The position numbers and the translations under genes were made by a program. The notes beneath the pieces were generated by a model. That model saw only the letters and a program-made list of their open reading frames with translations. It ran no database searches and was not told the DNA's origin. A stretch of DNA of 64,000 nucleotides from Actinomadura luzonensis. GTDB taxonomy: Bacteria; Actinomycetota; Actinomycetes; Streptosporangiales; Streptosporangiaceae. Below are positions 16,186-25,054 of this stretch, piece after piece (position 1 is the first letter of the stretch; each line of letters starts with the position of its first letter). The stretch covers positions 3,601,001 through 3,665,000 of the forward strand of contig NZ_JAKRKC020000001.1 in assembly GCF_022664455.2 (NCBI RefSeq). Reading direction: 5' to 3'.

Positions 16186-17690
16186 GCACGTCGTCGTACT
16201 GGATGGAGTCCGCGCCGCCGCGCGAGCACCCGCCGCTCACCGAGGACCTCACGGTGGACGTGGCCGTGATCGGCGGCGGCATCGCGGGCCTGTCGGCGGC
16301 GTGGGAGCTCACCCGGGCCGGCCGGACCGTCGCCGTCCTGGAGGCGGACCGGCCGGCGGCCGGCGTCACCGGCCACACCTCGGCCAAGCTGTCCGCGCAG
16401 CACACGCTCATCTACGCCGAGCTGGCCGGCCGCGACCCGGAGACCGCCCGCCGGTACGCCCGCTCCCAGCAGGAGGCCGTCGAGCACGTGGCGCGCACGG
16501 CGGCCGAGCTGGGCGTGGACTGCGAGCTGGAGCGCCGCCCCGCCTACACCTACGTCCGCTCCCCCGGCCAGGTGGAGCAGATCCGCGCCGAGGCGCGGGC
16601 GGCGGCCGAGGCGGGGCTCGCCGCGTCGTTCGTCACCGGGACGCCCTTGCCGTTCCCCGTCGCCGCCGCCGTCAGGGTGGACGGGCAGGCCCAGTTCCAC
16701 CCGCGCAAGTACCTGCTCGGCCTCGCCGACGCCATGGCCGCCCGGGGCTGCCGGATCTTCGAGCGCACCCGCGTCACCGGCCTGCACGAGGGCCGGCCGT
16801 GCCGGGTGAGCACCGAGGGCGGGGCCACGGTGACCGCCGCCGACGTCGTGGTGGCCACCCACTACCCGATCTTCGACCGGTCGCTGCTGTTCGCCCGCAT
16901 GGAGCCCACCCGCGAGCTGGTCGTCGCGGGCACGCTGCCGCCCGGCGACGACCCCGCCGGCATGTACATCACCTCCGAGGAGAACACCCGCTCGGTCAGG
17001 ACCGCGCCCCTGCCCGGCGGCGACCTGCTGCTCGTCGTCACCGGCGAGTCGTTCAAGCCGGGCAGCGGCCGGGTGGAGGACCGGTTCGACCGGCTCGCCG
17101 CCTGGACGGAGGAGCACTTCCCCCGGGTCAGGCTGACCCACCGGTGGGCCGCCCAGGACAACCACACCACCGACCGGCTGCCGTTCGCCGGGCCGCTGCA
17201 CCCGGGCGCCCGGCACGCCTGGGTCGCCACCGGGTTCGGCGGCTGGGGCATGAGCAACGGCGTGATGGCGGGCCTGCTGCTGTCCGCGCTGATCGGCGGG
17301 CAGGAGCCGGAGTGGGCCGGGCTGTACGACCCGCGCCGGCTGCACCCGTTGCAGGAGGCGGGGCCGATGGCGAAGATGCAGGCGTCCGTCGCCCGGCACT
17401 TCGTCGCCGACCGCCTCGCGGCGGGCGACGGGTCCGAGGTCGCCGGGCTCGGGCCGGGGCAGGGCAAGGTGGTCAAGCTGGACGGCCGCCGGTGCGCGGT
17501 CTACCGGGACGAGCAGGGCCAGGTGCACGCCGTGTCGGCGGTGTGCACTCACCTGGGGTGCGTGGTCGGGTTCAACGAGGCCGAGCGCACCTGGGAGTGC
17601 CCCTGCCACGGCTCCCGCTTCGGCGTGGACGGGCGCGTCCTGCAGGGCCCGGCCGTCGAGCCGCTGGAGCCCGTACAGCCGGAGGGGTGA
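16182..17690 (+). CDS. FAD-dependent oxidoreductase with C-terminal Rieske domain
   Basis: 502 residues. A DAO-type FAD domain starts with the dinucleotide fold DVAVIGGGIAGLSAAWEL at about 26-43. The C-terminus is a Rieske [2Fe-2S] domain: ligands C455-x-H457 (CTHLGC) and C473/H476 (CPCHGS). The extra cysteines C460 and C475 can form the usual Rieske disulfide. Such fusions occur in actinobacteria and cyanobacteria as amine or amino-acid dehydrogenases that pass electrons to the Rieske centre; substrate unknown. There is no signal peptide. Coupled by GTGA overlap to the small helical protein upstream. Confidence 0.93.
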   Translation: MSTSSYWMESAPPREHPPLTEDLTVDVAVIGGGIAGLSAAWELTRAGRTVAVLEADRPAAGVTGHTSAKLSAQHTLIYAELAGRDPETARRYARSQQEAVEHVARTAAELGVDCELERRPAYTYVRSPGQVEQIRAEARAAAEAGLAASFVTGTPLPFPVAAAVRVDGQAQFHPRKYLLGLADAMAARGCRIFERTRVTGLHEGRPCRVSTEGGATVTAADVVVATHYPIFDRSLLFARMEPTRELVVAGTLPPGDDPAGMYITSEENTRSVRTAPLPGGDLLLVVTGESFKPGSGRVEDRFDRLAAWTEEHFPRVRLTHRWAAQDNHTTDRLPFAGPLHPGARHAWVATGFGGWGMSNGVMAGLLLSALIGGQEPEWAGLYDPRRLHPLQEAGPMAKMQASVARHFVADRLAAGDGSEVAGLGPGQGKVVKLDGRRCAVYRDEQGQVHAVSAVCTHLGCVVGFNEAERTWECPCHGSRFGVDGRVLQGPAVEPLEPVQPEG

Positions 17691-17703
17691 GCGGCGGGCC
17701 GGG

Positions 17704-18558
17704 TCAGCCGGGGACGTCCATGCGCTGCGTGCCGATCACCGACAGCAGCCTCAGCGCCTCGTCCGCGGGGGAGCCCGGCTCGGCCGTGTAGATCACCACC
17801 CGCTGGTCCCGGTCGGCGACGTCGAGGACGTCGCAGTTGAGGGTGATCGGCCCCACCATCGGGTGCTCGACGGTCTTGCGCAGGGTCAGCTCGGCGCGGA
17901 CGTCGTGCTCGGCCCACAGCCGGGCGAACTCCTCACTGCCGGCCAGCAGGTCGCGCACCAGGGCGGTCACCTCGGGGTCGCCGGGGTAGCGGGCGGCTGT
18001 GGCGCGCAGGTCGCGGGTGGCGGCGCGGGCGAAGGCCGTCAGGTCGGCGGTGGCGTGGCGTGGCCCCCGCGTTCCCTGCGGGGGGCCGAGGAAGGCGCGG
18101 CGCACCAGGTTGCGCTCGGCGCGGGACAGGGCGGAGAAGTCCTCCAGGAGCGCGGCGGCCAGGTCGTTCCAGGCGATCACCTCGAACGTCGCCGACAGCA
18201 CGATCGCGGCGGCGTCCGGCAGCCGCCGCAGCAGGTCGAGGATGCTCTGCCGCACCTCGCGCGACGGGCCGGGCGGCGGGCCGGGCGGGGCGCCGGCCAG
18301 GTGGTGGAGGTGGTCGCGCTCGGCGTCCGACAGGCGCAGCGCGCGGGCCAGGCCGCTCAGCACCTCACGCGACGGGCGGGGGCCGCGGGCCTGCTCCAGC
18401 CGGGTGTAGTACTCGGCCGAGATGAACGCGAGCTGCGCCACCTCCTCGCGGCGCAGCCCCGGCGTGCGGCGGCGCGGCCCGGCGGGCAGGCCCACGTCGG
18501 CCGGGGAGATGCGCTCGCGTCTGCCGCGCAGGAAGCCGGCCAGCTCTCGTCGATCCAC
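17704..18558 (-). CDS. MmyB-type XRE transcriptional regulator
   Basis: 284 residues: N-terminal HTH (LAGFLRGRRERISPADVGLP, then RRTPGLRREEVAQLAFISAEYYTRLEQ), then the MmyB-like ligand domain that in MmyB proteins binds a fatty acid. The family signature GLRREEVA is intact. The GTG at 18558 is chosen by comparison with the family; another GTG at 18579 is in frame. It is divergent from an SDR gene, a pairing common for this family, and probably controls it. Confidence 0.9.
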   Translation of the reverse strand: MDRRELAGFLRGRRERISPADVGLPAGPRRRTPGLRREEVAQLAFISAEYYTRLEQARGPRPSREVLSGLARALRLSDAERDHLHHLAGAPPGPPPGPSREVRQSILDLLRRLPDAAAIVLSATFEVIAWNDLAAALLEDFSALSRAERNLVRRAFLGPPQGTRGPRHATADLTAFARAATRDLRATAARYPGDPEVTALVRDLLAGSEEFARLWAEHDVRAELTLRKTVEHPMVGPITLNCDVLDVADRDQRVVIYTAEPGSPADEALRLLSVIGTQRMDVPG

Positions 18559-18645
18559 TCCCCCAGTGTGCGGCAGCACGGCCGGGCCCAGCCAGGTACC
18601 GCCGGTGCCTGGATGAGCCGCGGCCCCGGGGCGAGGCTCGACGGC

Positions 18646-19428
18646 ATGGACAACACCACCACTGCTCAGGGCCTGCTGGCCGGCAAGGTCGCCCTCGTCA
18701 CCGGCGCGGGCCGCGGGATCGGCGCCGCCGCGGCGCGGCTGTTCGCCAGGGAGGGCGCCACGGTGCTGCTCGCGGCCCGTACGGAGGACCAGCTCAAGGC
18801 CGTGACCGAGGAGATCGTGGCGGCCGGCGGCGTCGCCGCCTACACCGTGTGCGACCTGGCCGACGGCGCGAGCGTCCGGGCCGCCGTCGGGCGCGCGGTC
18901 GAGCTGTACGGCCGGCTCGACGTGGCCTTCAACAACGGCGCGACCGCCGTCCCGCCCGGCCCCCTGGACCAGGCCGACGAGGCGGACCTCGACCGCGTCT
19001 ACGCCGTGAACTTCAGGGGCCAGTGGCTCGCCATGGCCGCCGAGGTCGCCGCCTTCCGGACCACCGCCGGCGCCGGCGCGATCGTCAACACCTCCTCCGT
19101 CGGCAGCCTCAGGGGCAATCCGGCGCTGCCCGCGTACGGCGCGATGAAGCGGGCGCTGAACAGCCTCACCGAGTCGGCGGCGGTGACGTACGGGCCCGAG
19201 GGCATCCGGGTCAACGCGATCACGCCGGGCACGACGATGACCGCGATGGTGCGGGCCTGGGACGAGGTCTCGCCCGGCATCGTCGACCGGCTCGCCGAGC
19301 GGGCCCCGCTGCGCCGCGCGGCCGGCCCGGGCGAGATCGCCGAGGCCGCCGCGTGGCTGCTCAGCGACCGCGCCTCGTACGTGACCGGCGCGGTCCTGCC
19401 GGTGGACGGCGGCCTCCAGGCGGCCTGA
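18646..19428 (+). CDS. Short-chain dehydrogenase/reductase
   Basis: 260 residues, classical SDR. Cofactor loop TGAGRGIG is near residues 20-27. The NNGA motif appears as FNNGATA, the catalytic serine in NTSSVG and YxxxK as YGAMK. The C-terminal VTGAVLPVDGG strand is the standard end. It is divergent from the MmyB regulator. The substrate is not evident. Confidence 0.93.
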   Translation: MDNTTTAQGLLAGKVALVTGAGRGIGAAAARLFAREGATVLLAARTEDQLKAVTEEIVAAGGVAAYTVCDLADGASVRAAVGRAVELYGRLDVAFNNGATAVPPGPLDQADEADLDRVYAVNFRGQWLAMAAEVAAFRTTAGAGAIVNTSSVGSLRGNPALPAYGAMKRALNSLTESAAVTYGPEGIRVNAITPGTTMTAMVRAWDEVSPGIVDRLAERAPLRRAAGPGEIAEAAAWLLSDRASYVTGAVLPVDGGLQAA

Positions 19429-19483
19429 CCCCTGTCGCGGCCGCCGCGGCGAGCACCCGGTCTCGCACCCGCGCCGACGCCGA

Positions 19484-19523
19484 CCGGGGAGGACCGCCGC
19501 TCTCAGCCTGGGGTCCTCCCCGG
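19484..19523. terminator. Inverted repeat between converging genes
   Basis: CCGGGGAGGACC (19484-19495) and GGTCCTCCCCGG (19512-19523) are perfect 12-bp arms with a 16-bp loop. The hairpin lies in the 141-bp gap where the SDR and the LuxR-STAND gene converge and probably terminates both. Confidence 0.65.
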
Positions 19524-19569
19524 CACCGCTGCGGCCTGCTGCGATGCCGCATCCGGGAGGCGCGCGCGT

Positions 19570-22548
19570 TCACGCGGGGGCGGGAGCGGGAGCCATCGGG
19601 GCGAAGCCGAGGGCGGCCAGCGCGGCGGCGCCCCGCCCGGCCTCCTCGCCGCCGGCCAGCAGCAGCGTGCGCGCCGCCTGGTACGGGCACTCGGCGGTCT
19701 CGAACGCCTCCGCCGTGGCCAGCAGCGCCTCCCTGTCGCCGTCCAGCAGGGCTCCGGCCCGCCGCACCAGCGCGTCGGCGACCGGGTTGCCGGTCACGGC
19801 GGCGCGGGCGGCGGCGACGCGGTCGCGGGCGTCCGGGTGGCCGGCCAGCACGGCGGCCTCGGCGCGCAGCGCCACGTACCAGTGGTGCCAGATCCAGGTG
19901 ATCCACTTCCACACCTCGGCGGCCTCGGGAGCGGTCCGCTCCACCGCTTCCGCCGCCTGCCCGCGGTGCAGCAGGACGATCGCGTCGAAGACCGCGCCGT
20001 AGCCGAGGGCGCGGTCCGACGACGGGCCGAGCTGGTCGAGGACGTCCTCCCAGGCGCGCCGGGCGTCGTGGTCGGCGCGCAGCCCGTGGATCATCGCGAC
20101 GGCGGCGGCCGCGGCCCCGAGGTAGCCGCGGGCCGGGCTGCCCGCCCGCCGCCAGGCGTCCAGCAGCCGGACGCTGCCGTCGAGCACGTCACCGGCGTGC
20201 CCCGCCAGCGCGTCCACCAGCAGCGGGGCGCGGTGACCGGCCTCCGCCAGCGACGGGTGCGCGGCCAGCCGCCGGGCCCAGCGGCGGGCGCCCGGCACGT
20301 CGCCCGCGCCGAGACCGGCCTCGGTGACCATGCCGAGCGCGTCGATCAGCTCGTGGGTGCCGGTCGGCGAGACCGGCAGGGACGCCAGGAGCCGCACCCG
20401 GCGATCGGCCATGGCGGCGGTGGCGAACGTGTCGCCCGCCCACAGGTGCGCACAGCTCAGCGCGTCGAGCGCGGCCGACTCGGCGAGCGGGTCGCCGGTC
20501 ATCGCGGCCAGCTCGACCGCGCGGCCGGCGCGCGCGATCGTCTCCGGCGCCTCGTTGACCGACGGGCCCTGGACGGCGCCGAAGGCGTCGGCGAGCACAG
20601 CGGCCTCGGCCAGCGCCAGCGCGGCCTCCGCCGCGCCCCGCTTCCCCGCCTCCCCGCCGGACGCGGCCCCGACACCGCCGGCCGTCTCCCCCGCCTCCTC
20701 TCCGGGCGCGGCCCCGACACCGCCGGCCGTCTCCCCCGCCTCCTCGCCGGACGCGGTCCCGACACCGCCGGCCGTCTCCCCCGCCTCCTCGCCAGGCGCG
20801 GCCGGGACGGCGAGCCGGCGTGCCTCGTCGATCAGCGCGACGGCCTCCTCGCGGGAGGGCAGCCGCACGAACGTCGACGAGTACCGGAAGGCCATGGTGG
20901 CGGCGCTCGCCAGGTCCGCGGCGGCCCCCGCCGGGTCGCCGGCCGCGCGGGCGGCGTCGGCGGCGGCGCGCCGCAGCCGGTACATGTCGTCGCCCGCGCT
21001 CCGGCAGCCGGCCACGGCCGACGCCTGCCGCAACATCGCCGCGCTCGCGGCCGGGCCCGGGGCGAGCCCGGCCGCCTGCTCGTAGCGCCGCTGGGACTCC
21101 CCGGTCAGGTTGCGGGTGAAGGTCAGCTCGGCCAGGTGCCGGGCCAGCTCGTACGCGTCCGCGCGCCGCTCCGCCCGGCCGCCCGCCCAGGTCAGCGCCG
21201 CCCGCAGGTCGTCGGCCACGAGATCGAACCGGGCCCGCCAGTCCTGCCGGTCGGCCGCCAGCCCGGCGGCCCGCTCCAGGCACCAGCGCAGGTGCCGGCC
21301 CCGGACCTCGTCCACCTCGCCGGCCTCGGCGAGCCGCTCGGCGGCGTACTGGCGGATGGTCTCCAGCGCCCGGTACTCCGTGCCGGACGGGGACGCCGAC
21401 ACCACCAGCAGGCTCTGCTCGGCGAGCCGGGCCAGCCCGTCGGCGACCAGCCACTCCTCGCTCCCGGTCACCTCCGCCGCGGCGGCGGCGGTGAACGGCG
21501 CCGCGAACACCGACACCCGGCGCAGCAGCTCCCGGTCGGCCGGCTCCAGCAGGGCGTGGCTCCAGTCGAGCGCCGCCCGCACCGAGCGGTGCCGCTCGTC
21601 GGCGCGGGACCCGCCGGTGAGCATCCGCAGCGGGTGGGACAGGGCGGCGGTGATGCCGTCCAGCCCGAGCGTGGGGCAGCGGGCGGCGGCCAGCTCGATC
21701 GCCAGCGCCATGCCGTCCAGCCGGGCGCAGATCGCGGCGATCTGGCCGCGCAGCGCCGGGTCCGGCGGCCGGCCGGCCGCTCCCGCCCGTTCCACGAACA
21801 GCGCGACCGCGTCCGAGTCGCCGTCGGCGGCCAGCGACAGCGGCGGCACCGGGTAGACCCGTTCGAACGGCACCATCAGCCGGGCCCGGCTGGTCGCCAG
21901 CACCGTCACCCGCGGGCAGGACGCCAGCAGCCGCTCCAGGAACAGCGCCACCCCGTCCAGCACGTGCTCGCAGTTGTCCAGGACGACCAGCGCGTGACGG
22001 TCGGCCAGCGCGGCGGCCACGGACCCGGCGAGGTCGCGGCCGGGCTGCTCACCGAGGCCGAGCGCGCCGGCCACGGCGGTGGCGATCAGGCCGGGGTCGG
22101 TGACCGGCACCAGGTCGACGAACCACACTCCGTCGGGGAACAGGGCCGCCGCCTCGGCGGTCACGGCCAGCGCGAGCCGGGTCTTGCCCACTCCGCCGGG
22201 GCCGACCGCGGTGACCTGGCGGTGCGCGGCGAGCAGCGCGGCCAGCTCAGCCCGTTCGCGGGCCCGGCCGACGAACGACGTCAGCGGGGCCGGCAGCGCG
22301 GACGGCGGCACGGACGGCGGCACAGGCGCCGCCGCCGCTGGGACGGCGGCCGCCCGGGCGAGCGCCCGCCGGTCCGGCGCCTCCAGCTTGCGCAGCAGGG
22401 AGGAGACGTGGCTCTCCACCGTGCGCACCGAGATGACCAGGCGGGCCGCGATCTCGGCGTTGCTGAGATGGGCCCCGACCAGTTCCAGCACCTCGGCCTC
22501 GCGGGGCGAGATGTCCGTGTCCGTCACCACCGGTCCAGTCTGCCGCAT
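19570..22548 (-). CDS. LuxR-HTH/STAND-ATPase transcriptional regulator with N-terminal HTH
   Basis: 992 residues. A LuxR-type HTH lies at the N-terminus (SPREAEVLELVGAHLSNAEI, then VRTVESHVSSLLRKLEA, about 12-65). An AfsR-like NB-ARC ATPase follows: P-loop GPGGVGKTR, Walker B ALVVLDNCEH and the SRARLMVPFERVYPV sensor. The last 500 or so residues are helical repeats. Within this region is a run of three 15-residue repeats rich in Gly, Glu and Ala. LAL regulators of the MalT type keep the HTH at the C-terminus, so the order here is reversed. The ATG at 22548 has GGAG upstream; GTGs at 22530 and 22527 are alternatives. It is divergent from a VOC gene. Confidence 0.9.
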   Translation of the reverse strand: MRQTGPVVTDTDISPREAEVLELVGAHLSNAEIAARLVISVRTVESHVSSLLRKLEAPDRRALARAAAVPAAAAPVPPSVPPSALPAPLTSFVGRARERAELAALLAAHRQVTAVGPGGVGKTRLALAVTAEAAALFPDGVWFVDLVPVTDPGLIATAVAGALGLGEQPGRDLAGSVAAALADRHALVVLDNCEHVLDGVALFLERLLASCPRVTVLATSRARLMVPFERVYPVPPLSLAADGDSDAVALFVERAGAAGRPPDPALRGQIAAICARLDGMALAIELAAARCPTLGLDGITAALSHPLRMLTGGSRADERHRSVRAALDWSHALLEPADRELLRRVSVFAAPFTAAAAAEVTGSEEWLVADGLARLAEQSLLVVSASPSGTEYRALETIRQYAAERLAEAGEVDEVRGRHLRWCLERAAGLAADRQDWRARFDLVADDLRAALTWAGGRAERRADAYELARHLAELTFTRNLTGESQRRYEQAAGLAPGPAASAAMLRQASAVAGCRSAGDDMYRLRRAAADAARAAGDPAGAAADLASAATMAFRYSSTFVRLPSREEAVALIDEARRLAVPAAPGEEAGETAGGVGTASGEEAGETAGGVGAAPGEEAGETAGGVGAASGGEAGKRGAAEAALALAEAAVLADAFGAVQGPSVNEAPETIARAGRAVELAAMTGDPLAESAALDALSCAHLWAGDTFATAAMADRRVRLLASLPVSPTGTHELIDALGMVTEAGLGAGDVPGARRWARRLAAHPSLAEAGHRAPLLVDALAGHAGDVLDGSVRLLDAWRRAGSPARGYLGAAAAAVAMIHGLRADHDARRAWEDVLDQLGPSSDRALGYGAVFDAIVLLHRGQAAEAVERTAPEAAEVWKWITWIWHHWYVALRAEAAVLAGHPDARDRVAAARAAVTGNPVADALVRRAGALLDGDREALLATAEAFETAECPYQAARTLLLAGGEEAGRGAAALAALGFAPMAPAPAPA
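20656..20805. repeat. 45-bp in-frame tandem repeat inside the LuxR-STAND gene
   Basis: Three copies of a 45-bp unit (starts of the shared block at 20671, 20716 and 20761) plus partial ends. They encode three 15-residue units of the form GEEAGETAGGVGxAx. The length being a multiple of three keeps the frame. The stretch is low in complexity and probably an unstructured linker. Confidence 0.92.
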
Positions 22549-22577
22549 GTGCTCCGCGTCGCGTCCGTACGAGCTTT

Positions 22578-22604
22578 CCGTGGTGCGTTCCGTGCTCACC
22601 ACGG
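22578..22604. promoter_or_regulatory. Inverted repeat in the LuxR-STAND/VOC divergent promoter
   Basis: CCGTGGTG (22578-22585) and CACCACGG (22597-22604) are perfect 8-bp arms with an 11-bp spacer, in the 140-bp gap between the two divergent genes. It may be an operator, but the bound protein is unknown. Confidence 0.5.
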
Positions 22605-22688
22605 ATGTGGCGGGGGCGGGCCGGGCGCGAAGCTGTGACCACGCGAGACGACGGGCCGGCATCCGGCCCCTTCCCCTCAGGAGCGACG

Positions 22689-23045
22689 ATGACGGACTCT
22701 TCCATCCAGGGCGTCAGGACCGTGCTGCACCCCGTGTCCGACCTGGGCAAGGCCAAGGCGGTGTACGCGGCTCTGCTCGGCGTCGCGCCGCAGGCCGACT
22801 CGCCCTACTACGTCGGCTTCGACGTCGAGGGCCAGCACATCGGGCTGGTGCCGGGCGGCGGGCCGCAGGGCATGACCTCGCCGGTGGCGTACTGGCACGT
22901 GGCGGACCTCGACGCGAAGCTCGCCGAGGTGACCGCGGCCGGGGCCACCGTGTCGGAGGCCGCGCACGAGGTCGGCGGCGGACGCCGGGTGGCCACCGTG
23001 ACCGACCCGGACGGCAACGTCCTCGGCCTCCTCCAGGACCAGTGA
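22689..23045 (+). CDS. VOC-family (glyoxalase-like) protein
   Basis: 118 residues with one VOC module pair: TVLHPVSDLGKAKAVYAALL, YWHVADLDAKLAEV and the C-terminal VTDPDGNVLGLLQ. The fold binds a metal and a small substrate, but the residues here do not settle which. AGGAG precedes the ATG. It is the first of two VOC genes in a row, 29 bp apart. Confidence 0.9.
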   Translation: MTDSSIQGVRTVLHPVSDLGKAKAVYAALLGVAPQADSPYYVGFDVEGQHIGLVPGGGPQGMTSPVAYWHVADLDAKLAEVTAAGATVSEAAHEVGGGRRVATVTDPDGNVLGLLQDQ

Positions 23046-23074
23046 AACCCCCTCTCACCCGGAAAGGACCCGCC

Positions 23075-23686
23075 ATGACCTCCTTCGCCTCCGTCACCCT
23101 GGAAGCCGCCGACGCCGCGGGCGCGGCCGCCTTCTACGAGGCCTTCGGCCTGAGCCCGTACCTGCGGGTCAGGGCCTCCGACACGCCGAGCGACGGCTTC
23201 CGCGGGTTCGCGCTGTCGCTCGTGGTCGCCCAGCCGGGCAACGTCGACGCCTTCGTCACCGCCGCCCTCGACGCCGGCGCGACGACGCTGAAGCCCGCGA
23301 CGAAGAGCTTCTGGGGCTACGGCGCCGTCGTCCGCGCCCCGGACGGGACGATCTGCAAGATCGCGAGCTCCAAGAAGAAGGACGACGCCCCCGCCGCCCG
23401 GCGCGTCGACCAGGTCGCCCTCCTGCTGGGCGTGGCGGACGTCAAGGCCAGCAAGCGCTTCTACGTCGAGCGCGGCCTCGCGGTGGCCAAGAGCTTCGGC
23501 GGCAAGTACGTCGAGTTCGCCGCCCCGTCGTCGGCCGTCACGCTGGCCCTCTACCCGCGCCGCGCCCTCGCCAAGGACGCGGGCGTGGCCCAGGAGGGGT
23601 CCGGCTCGCACCGGCTCGTGCTCGGCGGCGACGCCGGCCCGTGCACCGACCCCGACGGGTTCGTGTGGGAGCCGGCGACCGCCTGA
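23075..23686 (+). CDS. Two-domain VOC-family protein
   Basis: 203 residues with two glyoxalase-like halves. The first covers about 1-100 (ADAAGAAAFYEAFGLSPYL to VRAPDGTICKIAS); the second starts near 112 with DQVALLLGVADVKASKRFYV and ends DPDGFVWEPATA. A lysine-rich linker KKKDD joins them. GGAAAGGA precedes the ATG. It is likely co-transcribed with the VOC gene before it. Confidence 0.88.
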   Translation: MTSFASVTLEAADAAGAAAFYEAFGLSPYLRVRASDTPSDGFRGFALSLVVAQPGNVDAFVTAALDAGATTLKPATKSFWGYGAVVRAPDGTICKIASSKKKDDAPAARRVDQVALLLGVADVKASKRFYVERGLAVAKSFGGKYVEFAAPSSAVTLALYPRRALAKDAGVAQEGSGSHRLVLGGDAGPCTDPDGFVWEPATA

Positions 23687-23804
23687 CCCGGCCCTTCGGC
23701 TCGGGGAGAGGCGGACCTTAAGGATTGCGTAAGCGGCCCGCGCGAGACTTCAAGCACGTCAAAGGACGGCCGGCCGGCCGCTTCCCTCTCCCTGGAGGAT
23801 CATC

Positions 23805-24374
23805 ATGAGGACCATTGCCGCCAGCCTGTTCATCTCGCTCGACGGTGTCGTGGAGGAGCCCGCGGAGTGGCACTTCCCGTACTTCAACGACGAGATGGGC
23901 GCCGCCGTGACGGCGCAGATGGCCGACACCCTGCTGCTGGGCCGCAAGACCTATGACAGCTTCGCCGGGGCGTGGCCGGAGCGGGAGGCGGCCGGCGACG
24001 AGGACGCCGGCTTCGCCAAGACGCTCGGCGACGCGCGCAAGATCGTCGTCTCCCGTCAGCCTCTCGAGTTCACCTGGCGCAACTCCGAGCTGCTGCGGGG
24101 CGACCTGGCCGAGGCGGTGACCGCGCTGAAGAACGAGGAAGGCGGCAAGATCGCGATCAGCGGCTCGGTCTCGGTGGTCCGCCAGCTCCTCGCCGCGGGG
24201 CTGCTGGACGAGCTGCACCTGCTGGTGCACCCGATCGCGGTCCGCAAGGGCGAGCGCCTGTTCGACGAGGGCGACACGCCCGTGCCGCTGGAGCTGATCC
24301 GCTCCGAGACCTTCAGCACGGGCGTCCTGTACCTGGTCTACCGTCCCGCCCCGGCCGCCACCCGCGCCGCCTAG
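23805..24374 (+). CDS. RibD C-terminal/dihydrofolate reductase-like protein
   Basis: 189 residues: SLFISLDGVVEEP N-terminus, LLLGRKTYDSF in the nucleotide-binding region, ISGSVSVVRQLLAAGLLDEL and the closing LVYRP strand, all typical of the stand-alone RibD-C family. These NADPH-dependent reductases are mostly of unknown substrate. A strong GGAGG site lies before the ATG. It ends 22 bp before a large hairpin. Two more members of this family occur in the window (35144 and 63349). Confidence 0.9.
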   Translation: MRTIAASLFISLDGVVEEPAEWHFPYFNDEMGAAVTAQMADTLLLGRKTYDSFAGAWPEREAAGDEDAGFAKTLGDARKIVVSRQPLEFTWRNSELLRGDLAEAVTALKNEEGGKIAISGSVSVVRQLLAAGLLDELHLLVHPIAVRKGERLFDEGDTPVPLELIRSETFSTGVLYLVYRPAPAATRAA

Positions 24375-24396
24375 GACGGACCTGCCGCAGGACACA

Positions 24397-24429
24397 CGGC
24401 GGCCCCGGGCCTGACGCCCGGGGCCGCCG
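24397..24429. terminator. Intrinsic-type terminator after RibD-C gene
   Basis: A perfect 14-bp stem (CGGCGGCCCCGGGC with its complement) closes a 5-base loop CTGAC. It starts 22 bp after the stop codon. No T tract follows, as in many actinobacterial terminators. Confidence 0.8.
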
Positions 24430-24501
24430 TCGTGCTGCCCCTGATCCGGGGCCTCCGGGGCCGCGGTCGTGCCGTCCCCCGCCCGGGGCGTGGCCGGCCC
24501 C

Positions 24502-24596
24502 GTCGTCAGCCGGTCCCGTGTCAGCGAGTCCTGTCGTCAGCCGGTCCTGTCGTCAGCCGGCCCTGTCGTCGGCCGGCCCCGTCGTCAGCCGGTCTC
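24502..24596. repeat. 16-bp tandem repeat spanning the stop of the zinc-finger gene
   Basis: Six head-to-tail units, one of them 15 bp, with consensus GTCGTCAGCCGGTCCT. The unit at 24581-24596 holds the last codons and stop (complement of 24585-24587) of the zinc-finger/HTH gene. The other five extend downstream of it. Copies differ by one to four bases. Confidence 0.93.
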
Positions 24597-25031
24597 GTCG
24601 CGGTCGGCGACGTCGGCGGCGAAGCGGTCCCAGGCGGCCTGGCGGGAGACCCCCAGCGCGTCGCCGATCCTGGCCCAGGTGACGCCGCGCTCCCGCAGCA
24701 GCCGCACCCACGCGCGCAGGTCGCGCTCGGCCTGCTCCATCGTCATGGCCTGGCGGGGCAGCATGGCCAGCATGTCGTCGTCGGACATGCCGGACAGGTA
24801 CGCGTCGGTGCGGGGGTCGGGGCCGCGGTGCGCGCGTTCCGGGCCGCCCTCCGGCGGGGGCGGGGTGGCGTCGAGGATCTGCCGGCTGAGCTCCACGCAG
24901 GCCTCGCAGATGTAGACGCCGGGGCCCGCGACGACCCGGCCGGCCTCGGCGTGGGGCTTGCCGCAGAAGGAGCAACGGGTCAGCAGCCCGTCGGGGGAGC
25001 CCACGGGGCGCGTACGTCTGCTTCGCGTCAC
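24585..25031 (-). CDS. ClpX-type zinc-finger/HTH protein
   Basis: 148 residues. The N-terminal third is a ClpX-like C4 zinc-binding domain: RCSFCGK and VYICEACVEL, two CxxC pairs spaced as in ClpX. There is no AAA ATPase. The C-terminal third (AERDLRAWVRLLRERGVTWA, then IGDALGVSRQAAWDRF) is a helix-turn-helix. The combination suggests a small DNA-binding adaptor. GTG at 25031 is used. It is divergent from the esterase gene, and the nested dyad between them is a candidate target. Confidence 0.82.
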   Translation of the reverse strand: MTRSRRTRPVGSPDGLLTRCSFCGKPHAEAGRVVAGPGVYICEACVELSRQILDATPPPPEGGPERAHRGPDPRTDAYLSGMSDDDMLAMLPRQAMTMEQAERDLRAWVRLLRERGVTWARIGDALGVSRQAAWDRFAADVADRDETG

Positions 25032-25054
25032 CCGCCGATCATCCCATCGCCTTT

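Noticed and set aside
19837..22638. A 933-codon plus-strand frame opposite the LuxR-STAND gene
   Set aside because: Composition typical of an antisense shadow (Gly/Arg/Gln/Val rich), no motif, no ribosome site.
24502..24596. Short CRISPR or attachment-site repeats
   Set aside because: 16-bp units without spacers that begin inside a gene's stop codon; no integrase or cas gene nearby.
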